Shown here: one piece after another, positions 17,361 to 27,071 of the stretch
How the letters are laid out: every line of letters starts with the position of its first letter
Position numbering within the stretch: the first letter of the stretch is position 1
Notes under the pieces: generated by a model
Databases searched by the model: none
Seen by the model: the letters and a program-made list of their open reading frames with translations, nothing else
Told to the model about the DNA's origin: nothing
From: a bacterium
GTDB taxonomy: Bacteria; Cyanobacteriota; Sericytochromatia; S15B-MN24; UBA4093
Assembly (NCBI GenBank): GCA_017744355.1
Contig: JAGIBK010000001.1
Location: forward strand, 1,021,694-1,085,693
Direction: 5' to 3'
DNA: 64,000 nucleotides
Position numbers and translations under genes: made by a program

Positions 17361-18416
17361 CTAGGGATGGAAGAAGAAGGCGAGCCCCAGGATGCCGTAA
17401 GCAGCGAGCAGTTGCACCCCCTCGAACCAGTTGGACTCGCCGTCCTGAGCGATCATGTTCGCGATCGCGACCGCAATACCGATGGCGACCAGCTCAAAGG
17501 TGTTGAAGTGCAGGGTCAGGGGCTGACCGATGGCCCAGCCCGCGAGCACCAGGATCGGCGCGATCAAGAGCGCGATCTGCAGGCTCGACCCCACGGCGAT
17601 CCCGAGCGACAGGTCCATCTTGTTCTTCATGGCGACGGTCACCGCCGTCAGGTGCTCGGCGGCGTTCCCGATGAGCGGGATCAAGATGACGCCGATGAAA
17701 AGCTCCGAGAGGCCCCACTTGTGGGTCACGGCCTCGATGGAGCCGACCAGGAACTCGCTCTCCATGGCGACCAGGGCGGTGGCCACCAGCAAGAGGGCGA
17801 TCGCCTTGGGCTGGGAGAGGGTCGGCTCCTCGACGCCCTCGCCGTGGCTACTGCCGTCGTAGAGGTGCGAGTGGGTCTTTAGCGAGAAGACCAGGCTCAG
17901 GGCGTAGACGACCAAGAGAAGAATCGCCACCCAGTGCGATAGGTTCTGGACCCCCGGGGTCGCGAGCGTCACCGGCGAGGTGTAGACGAAGGCGGCCGGG
18001 ATGAGGAGCGAGGCCACCGCGAGGGTCAGCATGGCCGCGTTGGCGCCTGCCACCGTGCGGTTGAAGCGCTGTTCCTTGTGTTTGAGGCCGCCCAGGAAGA
18101 CCGAGAGGCCGAGGACCAGCAGGAGGTTGCCCAGGATCGAGCCCGTGATGGAGGCCTGGACCACCTGGATCAGCCCCTTCTGGAGGGCGATGAAAGCGAT
18201 GATCAGCTCGACCGCGTTACCAAAGGTCGCATTCAAGAGGCCCCCGATGCCCTGACCCGCCTTCATGGCGATTTCTTCGGTCGCGTAGCCCATCAGCTTC
18301 GCGAGCGGCACGATGGCAAGGCAGCTGGTGATGAAGACGACGGTCGGATCCCAGTGCAGCAGCTCGGCAACGACGCTGATCGGGATGAAGACCAAGAGCA
18401 GGTAGAGATATTTCAT
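17361..18416 (-). CDS. Calcium/proton antiporter, CAX family
   Basis: A 351-residue protein with eleven predicted helices in two homologous halves. Each half carries the alpha-repeat signature: LNATFGNAVELIIA near residue 65 and LIGNAAEHLTAV near 245, with the conserved acidic residue and GNA. This identifies a cation/Ca2+ exchanger that drives Ca2+ efflux with protons. The His-rich acidic loop HSHLYDGSSHGEGVEEP lies between the halves. GGAG lies 9 nt before the ATG. The upstream gat operon terminator isolates it. Confidence 0.94.
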   Translation of the reverse strand: MKYLYLLLVFIPISVVAELLHWDPTVVFITSCLAIVPLAKLMGYATEEIAMKAGQGIGGLLNATFGNAVELIIAFIALQKGLIQVVQASITGSILGNLLLVLGLSVFLGGLKHKEQRFNRTVAGANAAMLTLAVASLLIPAAFVYTSPVTLATPGVQNLSHWVAILLLVVYALSLVFSLKTHSHLYDGSSHGEGVEEPTLSQPKAIALLLVATALVAMESEFLVGSIEAVTHKWGLSELFIGVILIPLIGNAAEHLTAVTVAMKNKMDLSLGIAVGSSLQIALLIAPILVLAGWAIGQPLTLHFNTFELVAIGIAVAIANMIAQDGESNWFEGVQLLAAYGILGLAFFFHP

Positions 18417-18453
18417 GAAAGAAGCTCCGAACAGGGCGAAATGGGGCGAAAGA

Positions 18454-18479
18454 AAGCCCCCCCGTAGTCGGAGGGGCTT
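18454..18479 (-). terminator. Terminator of the gatA-gatB operon
   Basis: Read on minus, AAGCCCCTCC and GGGGGGGCTT pair around GACTAC and are followed by TCTTTC. It lies just after the gatB stop. Confidence 0.8.
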
Positions 18480-18494
18480 GTTTGAAAAGTGATG

Positions 18495-19952
<1,458 letters not shown>

Positions 19953-19964
19953 TGGGAGCTTCTC

Positions 19965-21434
19965 CTACTTGGCCGCCAAGAGCTCGGGGCGCCGGGTGTG
20001 GAACGAGGTGGCCTGCTCGAAGGCGTAGGCCGCCCGGTAGAGCATCCCTTCGGAGAGGGCGGGACCCTGGAGCTGCAAGCCGATGGGCAGCCCCTTGCCG
20101 TCGAAGCCGCACGGGATCGAGAGGGCGGGAATGCCCGCGAGGTTCGCAAGCACGGTGGCAATGTCGCTCAGGTACATCTCGAGCGGATCGCTGGTCTTCT
20201 CGCCGAGCTTGAAGGCCGTCGAAGGGGTGGTCGGACCGATGATCAGGTCGTACTGAGCAAAGGCCCGGTCGTAATCCTCGCGGATCTTGGTGCGGACCTG
20301 CTGGGCCTTCTTGTAGTAAGCGTCGTAGTAGCCGCTCGAAAGGGCATAGGTCCCCAGCATGATCCGACGCTTGACCTCGGTCCCGAAGGCCTCGGCGCGG
20401 GTCCTGAGGTAGAGCTGCATGAGGTCCTCGGCCTCTTCGCGCACGGTGTACTTGACCCCGTCGTAGCGCGCGAGGTTCGAGCTGGCCTCGGCGGTCGCCA
20501 CCAGGTAGTAGGCGGCAATGCCGTGCTTGCTCGTCGGCAGGCTGACGCTCTCGACCACCGCCCCGAGGCCCTCGAAGACCTTGGTGGCTGCCTCGACGGC
20601 CGAGCGGACCTCGGGCGAAGCCCCATCGCCCATCAGCTCGGAGATGACGCCGATGCGCATCCCCTTGACCTCGCCCGTCAGGTAGTTGGCGTAGATCTCT
20701 TCGGGCTGATCGATCGAGGTGGAGTCCAGGGGGTCGTGGCCCGCGAGGACGCCGAGCATCAGGGCGTTGTCCCGCACGTCGCGGGTCATGGGGCCCACCT
20801 GGTCGAGGCTCGACGCGAAGGCCACCAGGCCGTAGCGCGAGACCAGGCCGTAAGTAGGCTTCATGCCCACGATGCCGCAGAAGGCGGCGGGCTGGCGAAT
20901 GGAGCCGCCGGTGTCACTGCCCGTCGCAAGAGGCACCATGCCCGCCGCCACGGCCGCGGCCGAGCCGCCCGACGAGCCGCCCGGCACCGTGCCGAGATCC
21001 CACGGGTTGCGGGTCTTCTTGAAGGCCGAATTCTCGGTGGAGGAGCCCATGGCGAACTCGTCCATGTTGAGCTTGCCGAGCGAGATGAGGCCCGCTTCGC
21101 GCATCTTCGCGACCACGGTCGCGTCGTAGGGCGGCACGTAGCGCTCGAGCATGCGGCTGGCGCAGGTGGTGACGACGCCCTTGGTGTTGAGATTGTCCTT
21201 GATGCCCATGGGCACGCCGGCCAGGGGGTGCAGGGCCTCGCCAGCCATGCGGGCCTGGTCGATGGCCGCGGCCTGGGCGAGGGCCTCGTCGCGCGTCACG
21301 GTGAGGAAGGCGCCGATCTGCTGATCGACGGCATCGATCCGCGCAAAGGCGCTGTTGACGACATCGACGGCCGAGACTTCGCGCGCCCTGAGGCGCTCCG
21401 AGAGCTGAGCCGCGGTGAGATCGTGAAGCTGCAA
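19965..21434 (-). CDS. gatA: Asp-tRNA(Asn)/Glu-tRNA(Gln) amidotransferase subunit A
   Basis: A 489-residue amidase-signature enzyme that hydrolyses glutamine to supply ammonia. The catalytic triad is present: K79 in MGIKDN, S154 in PGGSSGGS and S178 in GSDTGGSIRQP. The TTG start follows GAGGAG at 7 nt. It is followed by gatB in one operon. gatC, often first in such operons, is not in the window; no gatC-like frame was found in the upstream 470 nt. Confidence 0.98.
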   Translation of the reverse strand: MQLHDLTAAQLSERLRAREVSAVDVVNSAFARIDAVDQQIGAFLTVTRDEALAQAAAIDQARMAGEALHPLAGVPMGIKDNLNTKGVVTTCASRMLERYVPPYDATVVAKMREAGLISLGKLNMDEFAMGSSTENSAFKKTRNPWDLGTVPGGSSGGSAAAVAAGMVPLATGSDTGGSIRQPAAFCGIVGMKPTYGLVSRYGLVAFASSLDQVGPMTRDVRDNALMLGVLAGHDPLDSTSIDQPEEIYANYLTGEVKGMRIGVISELMGDGASPEVRSAVEAATKVFEGLGAVVESVSLPTSKHGIAAYYLVATAEASSNLARYDGVKYTVREEAEDLMQLYLRTRAEAFGTEVKRRIMLGTYALSSGYYDAYYKKAQQVRTKIREDYDRAFAQYDLIIGPTTPSTAFKLGEKTSDPLEMYLSDIATVLANLAGIPALSIPCGFDGKGLPIGLQLQGPALSEGMLYRAAYAFEQATSFHTRRPELLAAK

Positions 21435-21562
21435 GGGGGTTCTCCTCGGGGCAGAAAAGGGTCGTTCATGAAGGCGGCCAACATGGGGCCACGAAGGCTC
21501 CCATGCTACCGGATTTCACGACGAAACGGTACTCCCGAGATGAAGGATCGAAGTGGGATCGC

Positions 21563-21706
21563 TCAGTGACGCCCGACGCGGCGACGGCGCGCAGGGGTCC
21601 GGCGCAAGGGCTGGACGCGTCCGGTCCGACGAGGGCGGTAGGGCTCGAGATCAGCGGTCCCGATCCAGATCAATAGCAGACACGCAAGGGCGAAGGCGAG
21701 CTTCAA
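21563..21706 (-). CDS. Small Arg-rich membrane-anchored or secreted peptide (47 residues)
   Basis: A short frame from TTG at 21706, preceded by AGGAGG at 6 nt, to TGA at 21563-21565. The N-terminus [16 protein letters not shown] is a convincing hydrophobic signal or anchor. The remaining 30 residues are extremely basic: fifteen arginines, plus prolines, with one terminal histidine. It lies between the tRNA-Pro terminator and gatA on the same strand. No family is recognised. The good Shine-Dalgarno and signal-like start argue for a real gene; the Arg-rich tail could also come from random high-GC sequence. Confidence 0.5.
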   Translation of the reverse strand: MKLAFALACLLLIWIGTADLEPYRPRRTGRVQPLRRTPARRRRVGRH

Positions 21707-21723
21707 GCGGTGCCTCCTGGCAA

Positions 21724-21752
21724 AAAAGAAAGAGGGGGGACGCGCCCCCCTC
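21724..21752 (-). terminator. Terminator of tRNA-Pro
   Basis: On minus, an 8-bp stem GAGGGGGG/CCCCCCTC with a 5-nt loop is followed by TTTCTTTTTT. It begins 11 nt after the tRNA 3' end. Confidence 0.9.
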
Positions 21753-21763
21753 GTATTCTGTAG

Positions 21764-21837
21764 TCGGGACGACAGGATTCGAACCTGCGACCCCCTCGTC
21801 CCGAACGAGGTGCGCTACCAAGCTGCGCTACGTCCCG
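21764..21837 (-). tRNA. tRNA-Pro (anticodon CGG)
   Basis: The 74-nt minus-strand sequence forms a standard cloverleaf. The acceptor CGGGACG pairs with CGTCCCG, the D arm is GCGC-AGCTTGGTA-GCGC, and the anticodon stem CCTCG/CGAGG encloses TTCGGGA with anticodon CGG. The T arm is GCAGG-TTCGAAT-CCTGT. The discriminator is A and CCA is not encoded. Confidence 0.96.
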
Positions 21838-21904
21838 ATTTGATGTTAAGATACCACGATTCCAAGCTTAAGACAACCAGCTAATCAGAAAGAAATCCAC
21901 CGGC

Positions 21905-22639
21905 ATGACCTCTTCACTCGCCAACACCCTGGTCTACAGCACGCTCGCCGGTCTCGGCAGCATGATCGGCGCCGCCCTCGTCCTCAAGGGTGAAGGCTGG
22001 CTCCGTCAGTTCCTCCCTCTGGTCATCAGCTTCGCGGCGGGCACCCTGCTCGGCGTCGCCTTCTTCGACCTCTTGCCCGAAGCCCAGGAGATGACCACCC
22101 GCAACATCTTCCCCTGGGTGTTGGGCAGCTTCATCGCCTTCTACTTCCTCGAAAACTTGTTGCACTACCACAGCCACCACCACGTGGGGCACCACCACCC
22201 CATGGGCCTGGTGGCCTTCCTGGGGATGACCTTCCACTCCTTGATCGACGGGATCATCATCGGCGTGGGCTTCGAGGTCAGCCCCGCCCTCGGCTTCGTC
22301 ACCACCATGGGCCTCTTGGCCCACGAGCTGCCCCAGGGCATCGCCGTCACCTCGATCCTGCTCCATGCGGGCTACAGCAAGAGCCGCGCGATCGCCTACG
22401 CGGGCCTTGTGGCACTGGCGACCCCCGTCGGCGCGGTCGGTACCTCGCTGGTGACCCGCGGCCTGCAACCCGAGAGCGTCGGCATCCTGCTTGCGATCGC
22501 TTCGGGCAGCTTCCTCTACGTGGCGGCCTCGGACCTCATCCCCGAGAGCCACGCGGCGAAGCACGCCCTCACCGGAGTCCTGCTCCTCATGGGCGTCGCC
22601 TTCGTCTACGGCATCGTCCAGCTCTTCCACGCCCACTGA
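21905..22639 (+). CDS. ZIP-family divalent metal transporter
   Basis: A 244-residue membrane protein with eight predicted helices. Signature metal-site helices are present: FHSLIDGIIIGVGF and LLAHELPQGIAVT (HS..DG and HELPQG). A histidine-rich loop (HYHSHHHVGHHH) sits between helices 3 and 4, where ZIP proteins bind zinc before transport. It imports zinc or a similar ion from outside or periplasm to cytoplasm. The Shine-Dalgarno is weak. The following exported protein starts 17 nt after its stop, so the two may be co-transcribed. Confidence 0.94.
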   Translation: MTSSLANTLVYSTLAGLGSMIGAALVLKGEGWLRQFLPLVISFAAGTLLGVAFFDLLPEAQEMTTRNIFPWVLGSFIAFYFLENLLHYHSHHHVGHHHPMGLVAFLGMTFHSLIDGIIIGVGFEVSPALGFVTTMGLLAHELPQGIAVTSILLHAGYSKSRAIAYAGLVALATPVGAVGTSLVTRGLQPESVGILLAIASGSFLYVAASDLIPESHAAKHALTGVLLLMGVAFVYGIVQLFHAH

Positions 22640-22656
22640 GCTTGAGGAGGTCCTGC

Positions 22657-23388
22657 ATGAACCGCCGCATCGCATTTCCCATCCTGATGGTCACGCTGCT
22701 CTGCGCCGCCCCCGGCCGGGCGGCGGATGACGTGAACGCCCTGGTCGCCCGCGCAGGCGAGGTCTTCGCCCGCGATGTCAAGGGCGTCCTCGGCTTTCGC
22801 CAGATCACCGACAACAAGCTCAAGGCCTCGATCCTGAACCAGCACACCCACACCGAGTCCTGGCAGGTCAGCAAGGACGGCGTCCCGCAGCAGGTCCGGA
22901 TCCTGCTCATGCAGCGCGACGGCAAGCCGGTCAAGGCGAGCGAAATGAGCGAGGAGGAGCGCAAGATCAACGAGGCCAATCGGCAGGCAAAGTCCTTGCC
23001 GAAATTGCCCTTCGATCCGCGCCACATGGACGCGTACGCCTTCACCGACGGGGGCCCCTGCACGGACTGTGAGCCCGGCACGCGCCTCGTGCGCTTCACC
23101 AGCTCCCTCAAGGACGAGCAGCACGGTACAGGCACCATGCGCATCGACGCCCGTTACCGCATCACGGCCTTCGACTTCACCCCCAACGCGCTTCCGGCCA
23201 ACGTGAACGAGGGGCGCCTGCGCTTCGTGCGCGCCGAGGTGCTCCCCGGGACGTTCGCCACTCGCACGATCGAAGGCGACTTCAAGGGGGGCCAGGCCTT
23301 CGTGCGGGGCACCGTCAAGCTCGAAGAGCGGCGTGAAGGCTACCAGCGCTTCAAGAGCCTCGAAGAGGCCCTCAACTACCAGCCCTGA
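22657..23388 (+). CDS. Exported hypothetical protein
   Basis: A 243-residue protein whose ATG at 22657 follows GGAGG. A signal peptide is visible (MNRRIAFPILMVTLLCA...GRAA), so the mature protein is periplasmic. The body has repeated beta strands (TRLVRFTSSLKD, GTMRIDARYRITAFDFTP, TRTIEGDFKGGQAFVRGTVKLEER) and one CTDC pair in GGPCTDCEPG. It resembles outer-membrane-lipoprotein-sorting or beta-sandwich proteins in strand pattern only. It follows the ZIP gene closely and ends at a strong terminator. No function can be assigned. Confidence 0.8.
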   Translation: MNRRIAFPILMVTLLCAAPGRAADDVNALVARAGEVFARDVKGVLGFRQITDNKLKASILNQHTHTESWQVSKDGVPQQVRILLMQRDGKPVKASEMSEEERKINEANRQAKSLPKLPFDPRHMDAYAFTDGGPCTDCEPGTRLVRFTSSLKDEQHGTGTMRIDARYRITAFDFTPNALPANVNEGRLRFVRAEVLPGTFATRTIEGDFKGGQAFVRGTVKLEERREGYQRFKSLEEALNYQP

Positions 23389-23407
23389 CCCACACGCTTC
23401 CCAGTTA

Positions 23408-23450
23408 CGCCTCGGGCGCGAGCAATTTCTGCTCGCGCCCGAGGCGTTTT
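23408..23450 (+). terminator. Strong rho-independent terminator
   Basis: A perfect 16-bp stem (23408-23423 with 23431-23446) is followed by TTTT. It ends the ZIP/exported-protein transcript. Confidence 0.95.
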
Positions 23451-23475
23451 GCGGGCTTGATCTTATATTTGCCTT

Positions 23476-23489
23476 TTGTTATATAACAA
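23476..23489. promoter_or_regulatory. Palindromic operator TTGTTATATAACAA before arsR-type gene
   Basis: A perfect 14-bp AT-rich palindrome 18 nt before the GTG start of the ArsR-family gene stands out in this high-GC sequence. Its core TATATAAC can also serve as a -10. The position suits autorepression by the dimeric regulator. The binding is inferred. Confidence 0.65.
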
Positions 23490-23507
23490 TCAAGCAATGG
23501 AGGTGAC

Positions 23508-23843
23508 GTGGACGTCTTTACGGCCGTGGCGGATCCGACCCGCCGACAAGTCCTGGACCTGCTCTTGCTGCGTGAACACGCCGCAGGGGAGCTGGTCGAT
23601 GCTTTCCCGGGCCTGAGCCAGCCGGCCATGTCGCGGCACCTGCGGGTGCTGCGCGAGGTGGGGCTCATCCAGGTCCGTGCGGACGCGCAGCGACGGCTGT
23701 ACTCGCTTCGTCCGGAGGCCCTCGCCGAGCTCCACGCCTGGATCTCGCGCTACCGGGTGTTCTGGGCGCAGAGCCTGGATGCCCTGGGCGCGCACCTCGA
23801 CGCCATGCCCTCAATCCCCCCTCGACAGGAGAGCGAACTGTGA
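23508..23843 (+). CDS. ArsR-family winged-helix transcriptional regulator
   Basis: A 111-residue protein with the compact ArsR fold: ADPTRRQVLDLLL (helix 1-2), GELVDAFPGLSQPAMSRHLRVLREVGLI (recognition helix with SQPAMSRHL) and the wing RADAQRRLYSL. No cysteine metal site is present, so it is of the SdpR/YczG type rather than metal-sensing. The GTG start follows GGAGG. It is coupled by a GTGA overlap to an SRPBCC gene, a common pair in which the repressor controls both. The upstream palindrome is the probable operator. Confidence 0.92.
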   Translation: MDVFTAVADPTRRQVLDLLLLREHAAGELVDAFPGLSQPAMSRHLRVLREVGLIQVRADAQRRLYSLRPEALAELHAWISRYRVFWAQSLDALGAHLDAMPSIPPRQESEL

Positions 23844-24370
23844 CCCAACCTCCCGCGCAGCCGATGCACCCCGCCGGCCAGGTCGATATCGACGGCGATA
23901 CCGCCACCCTGCGTTTCGAGCGCACCTACCCCCATCCCCCCGAGAAGGTCTGGGCGGCGCTGACCGATCCTGAGCAGCTCGGCGCCTGGTTCATGACCAA
24001 GGCGACGATCGATGGCCGTCCTGGTGGTTCGGTCGAGATGATCTCGGGCCCGGCCCAGTTCCACTGGACCGGCCCCATCCTGGAGTGGGATCCGCCCCGC
24101 CGCTATTCGTACGAGTGGAACCTGCCGCCGCACCCGCACGTCCCGAACGGCGAGGCCTCCATCGTCACCTGGGAGCTCTTCCCCGAAGGGCAGGGCACCC
24201 GGCTCAAGCTGACCCACCAGAAACTCACCACCGGCACGGCGCTGGGCTTCGCCCCTGGCACCCACGCCTTCCTCGATCGCCTGGGCGCTCAGCTCGACGG
24301 CGCGGCGCTGCCCAACTGGATGCACCGCTACGAAGAGGTCAAGCACGCCTATCCGGCCTGGAGCCGCTAG
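23840..24370 (+). CDS. SRPBCC (AHSA1-like) domain protein
   Basis: A 176-residue protein. The START-like fold is recognised from FERTYPHPPEKVWAALTDPEQLGAWFM near 28-54, GGSVEMISG, and the C-terminal PGTHAFLDRLGAQLDG helix, which would cover a hydrophobic ligand cavity. The GTG start overlaps the regulator stop (GTGA). Proteins of this type sit beside ArsR regulators in many genomes; ligand and role are generally unknown. The gene is followed by a bidirectional terminator. Confidence 0.9.
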   Translation: MTQPPAQPMHPAGQVDIDGDTATLRFERTYPHPPEKVWAALTDPEQLGAWFMTKATIDGRPGGSVEMISGPAQFHWTGPILEWDPPRRYSYEWNLPPHPHVPNGEASIVTWELFPEGQGTRLKLTHQKLTTGTALGFAPGTHAFLDRLGAQLDGAALPNWMHRYEEVKHAYPAWSR

Positions 24371-24386
24371 ACGACTTCCCATCACA

Positions 24387-24420
24387 CGACGAGGGGCGCC
24401 GGCATCGGCGCCCCTCGTCG
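24387..24420. terminator. Bidirectional terminator between convergent genes
   Basis: A 15-bp stem (24387-24401 with 24406-24420) with a 4-nt loop lies between the SRPBCC and TPR gene stops. Flanking T tracts are weak. The stem shares the ACGAGGGGC core with the hairpin at 29789-29830. Confidence 0.75.
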
Positions 24421-24434
24421 CTTCAAGAAAGAGG

Positions 24435-25079
24435 TTACGGGTTGAGGCCGCGCATGCGCATGGCGGTGGCGGTCTCCATGACCCCCTCGGCCATCTTGCC
24501 CTGGCGCATGTAGGCCTGCCCGATCAGGAAGTGGGCGACGGCGTTGTCCTCGACGGTGATGGCCTGGCGCCAGTGCTCGATGGCCTTGTCCAGGTCGCCC
24601 CCCTCGGCGATCAGGTAGCCCAGGTAGTTGTAACCCCAGACGTACTTGGGGTCGTGCGTGATGATCGCTTCGAAGGCTTGCCGGGCGAGCGCCTTACTCT
24701 GGGCCCCCTCTACAGAGTTGGGGTCCGTCTGCTGAAGGTTCCAGCCCTTGAAGTAGTAGCCGAACGCCAGCCGGAAGAAGGCCTCCACGTTCTGCTTGTT
24801 CTGGTCCACCAGGGGCTTGTACTTGGCGATGACCTTGTCGGCGTAGGTCGGGTCCAGCTCGATGACCTTCTTGAGGGACGCGTAACCGCTCTCGAGCTTG
24901 ACGGTGCGCGCGAGGCCCATGGCCAGGTCGAAGTGCGCATCCGGGCTCTTGGGGTCCAAGTCGACGCGGCGCTGGAGCTCTTCGAGCTCGGCGCGGGAAG
25001 TGTCCACGGCCCAAGCGGCAGGGGCTGCGAAGGTGAGGGCCGCCAGGGCGACCGCCGTGATGATACGTGCCTTGAGCAT
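24435..25079 (-). CDS. Exported TPR-repeat protein
   Basis: A 214-residue protein with a signal peptide (MLKARIITAVALAAL...AAWA) and about four TPR units between 30 and 205 (DPKSPDAHFDLAMGLA, KYVWGYNYLGYLIAEGGDLDKAIEHWRQ, NAVAHFLIGQAYMRQGKMAEG). TPRs mediate protein contacts, here in the periplasm. AAAGGA precedes the ATG. It stands alone. The 166 nt upstream contain no further gene or recognised RNA. Confidence 0.88.
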   Translation of the reverse strand: MLKARIITAVALAALTFAAPAAWAVDTSRAELEELQRRVDLDPKSPDAHFDLAMGLARTVKLESGYASLKKVIELDPTYADKVIAKYKPLVDQNKQNVEAFFRLAFGYYFKGWNLQQTDPNSVEGAQSKALARQAFEAIITHDPKYVWGYNYLGYLIAEGGDLDKAIEHWRQAITVEDNAVAHFLIGQAYMRQGKMAEGVMETATAMRMRGLNP

Positions 25080-25245
25080 TGGGCGAAGTCCTTTCTCACG
25101 CGGAGGTTGCGCGCTTTACGACCCATGGACGAAACGAGACCTCGGGTGGTTCCCATCAGGATAGGGGAAATGCGCGTAGGCGCCAAGCAACGGATCGGCT
25201 CCTACGGGAATGTGCCCGGAAGCCGTTTCAAAGATACGGGACAGG

Positions 25246-26031
25246 CTACGCTTCGGTTAGGCGCGGCAGGACGTAGGGGGCGCCTGTTTCCGGGTGGCGC
25301 TGGACCAGCACCGGCACGCCAAACGCGTCGAGGATCGCCGAAGGGGTCAGGGTCTCGTGGGGGGCGCCATCCTGGGCGAGGCGGCCGTGGTGCAAGAGCA
25401 AGAGCCGCGAGCAGAACTGGGCCGCGTGGTTCAGGTCGTGCAGCACCGCGACGGCGGCGATCCGGCGCGTGCGCGCGAGATCCGAGACCCGCTTGAGCAG
25501 ATCGAGCTGGAAGCGCAGGTCGGCCCAGGCGGTCGGCTCATCGAGCAAGAGGACCTCGGGCTCCTGGGCGAGCGCCTGCGCGAGCCTCACCCGCTGCTGT
25601 TCGCCGCCCGAGAGAGAGCCCATTCTTCGGTTGGCCCAGTCGCTGACCGCCACCGCCGCCATGGCCTCCTGCACGACCTCGCGATCGCGCTCCTCGTCGC
25701 CCCAGCCCCAGGCCCCATGGTGCGGGTGGCGGCCGAAGGCGACGACCTCGCGCACGGTGAAGTCCCGATCATCCGGGGGATGCTGGGGCAGGTGCGCGAG
25801 CTTGCGACCGAGGGCCTGGGCCTTGTAACGCCCAAGCTCCAGGCCGGCGAGTTCCACGTTGCCCGCCATAGGCGCGATCGCCCCCGAGAGGACCTTGAGC
25901 AGGGTCGACTTGCCCGCACCGTTCGGGCCCAGAAGGCCAACGAACTCGCCCGGCTCCACCTTGAACGAAACCCCCGAGAAAGCCGGCCGGCCGTAGCCCG
26001 CGCTGAGGTCGTTGACGGCGATCGCGCTCAT
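25246..26031 (-). CDS. ABC transporter ATP-binding protein, FecE/BtuD type
   Basis: A 261-residue ATPase with Walker A GPNGAGKST near 35, Q-loop LPQHPPDD, signature LSGGEQQR, Walker B EVLLLDEPTAWAD and the switch histidine in VAVLHDLNHAA. The pairing with a FecCD permease (4-nt ATGA overlap) places it in the iron-siderophore/haem/cobalamin importer family. The substrate cannot be chosen, and no cognate TonB-dependent receptor or binding protein lies nearby. Confidence 0.94.
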   Translation of the reverse strand: MSAIAVNDLSAGYGRPAFSGVSFKVEPGEFVGLLGPNGAGKSTLLKVLSGAIAPMAGNVELAGLELGRYKAQALGRKLAHLPQHPPDDRDFTVREVVAFGRHPHHGAWGWGDEERDREVVQEAMAAVAVSDWANRRMGSLSGGEQQRVRLAQALAQEPEVLLLDEPTAWADLRFQLDLLKRVSDLARTRRIAAVAVLHDLNHAAQFCSRLLLLHHGRLAQDGAPHETLTPSAILDAFGVPVLVQRHPETGAPYVLPRLTEA

Positions 26032-27071
26032 GCCCGGCGCTCCTTGAGGATCAGGTAGAGGAAGAAGGGCGCACCGAAAAGGGCCGTCAGCACCCCGACC
26101 GGAACCTCGGTCGGGGCCCAGGCCGTGCGGGCCACCAGGTCCGAGAGCACCAGGAGAATCGCCCCCATCAAGCAGGCCACGGGCAGGGCACGGCGCAGGT
26201 CGGGCCCGACCAAGAGCCGCGCCAGGTGCGGCACCACGAGGCCCACGAAGCCGATCATCCCCGAGGCCGAGACCACCGCGGCCGTGGTCAGGGATGCCCC
26301 CGCAAGCAGCAGGCGCTGACAGCGGACCACGTCCACCCCGAGGCTACGCGCCCGCTCGGGCCCCAGCTGCATGACGTTGAGGTGGCGCAGCTGGGTGACG
26401 AGGATGCCGAAACCGACCGCAAGATAGGGCAGCATCTGGAAGAGCTCCTCCCAGCCGCGCCCCGAAAAGCCCCCGAGCATCCAGAAGTAGAGGGTCGCAA
26501 TCGAGTCCGCATGCCAGAAGGTCAACATGCTCAGGCACGCCGTCAGGAAGGCCCCCAGCGCCACGCCCACCAGCAACACCCGCTCGATTGAGGCCGCCCC
26601 GCCCTGGCCCGCGAGGGCGTAGACCAGGCCCACCGCCAAAAGCGAGCCCGCGAAGGCGAAGAGGGGCACGGCGTTCGCCCCGAAGGGCAAGTGCGAACCG
26701 AAGACGATGGCGATCCCCGCCCCGAGGGCCCCGCCCGCCGAAACGCCGATCAGGTAAGGGTCCGCAAGCGGGTTGCGCAAGAGCGCTTGCCAGGTCGTCC
26801 CCGAGGCGGCAAGCCCGAAGCCCGCGGCGATCGCGAGCAGCACCCGCGGCAGGCGCACATCGTAGAGGATCACCCCTGCGGTCGTATCCTTCGCTCGCAG
26901 GGTGATAAAATCGATCCACGATATCGTTGCAACATCAACACTCCCCCAGCGCAGGCCGAGGACGGCCGCGACGAGGAGCAGCACGAGCAAGCCGGGCAGC
27001 GCGAGGGGGCGAAGGGCGGTCGCGAAGGCGCGAGCCGAAGGGGCAGACTTGGTCAATGAGGGGTCAGACAT
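26028..27071 (-). CDS. FecCD/BtuC-family ABC transporter permease
   Basis: A 347-residue protein from the ATG at 27071, with about ten helices and family motifs RLPRVLLAIAAGFGLAASG, NPLADPYLIGVSAGGALGAG, GMIGFVGLVVPHLARLLVG and LSDLVARTAWAPTEVPVGVLTALFGAPFFLYLI. It would form the channel dimer for siderophore, haem or B12 uptake. An ATG at 27113 would extend it 14 residues but lies within yraN. The chosen start codon overlaps that of divergent yraN in the tetramer CATG at 27069-27072. Confidence 0.92.
   Translation of the reverse strand: MSDPSLTKSAPSARAFATALRPLALPGLLVLLLVAAVLGLRWGSVDVATISWIDFITLRAKDTTAGVILYDVRLPRVLLAIAAGFGLAASGTTWQALLRNPLADPYLIGVSAGGALGAGIAIVFGSHLPFGANAVPLFAFAGSLLAVGLVYALAGQGGAASIERVLLVGVALGAFLTACLSMLTFWHADSIATLYFWMLGGFSGRGWEELFQMLPYLAVGFGILVTQLRHLNVMQLGPERARSLGVDVVRCQRLLLAGASLTTAAVVSASGMIGFVGLVVPHLARLLVGPDLRRALPVACLMGAILLVLSDLVARTAWAPTEVPVGVLTALFGAPFFLYLILKERRA

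Noticed and set aside
25080..25245. Cobalamin riboswitch before the FecCD-type ABC genes
   Set aside because: The CGGGACAGG-like string is downstream of those genes, on the wrong side, and no B12 box is visible.
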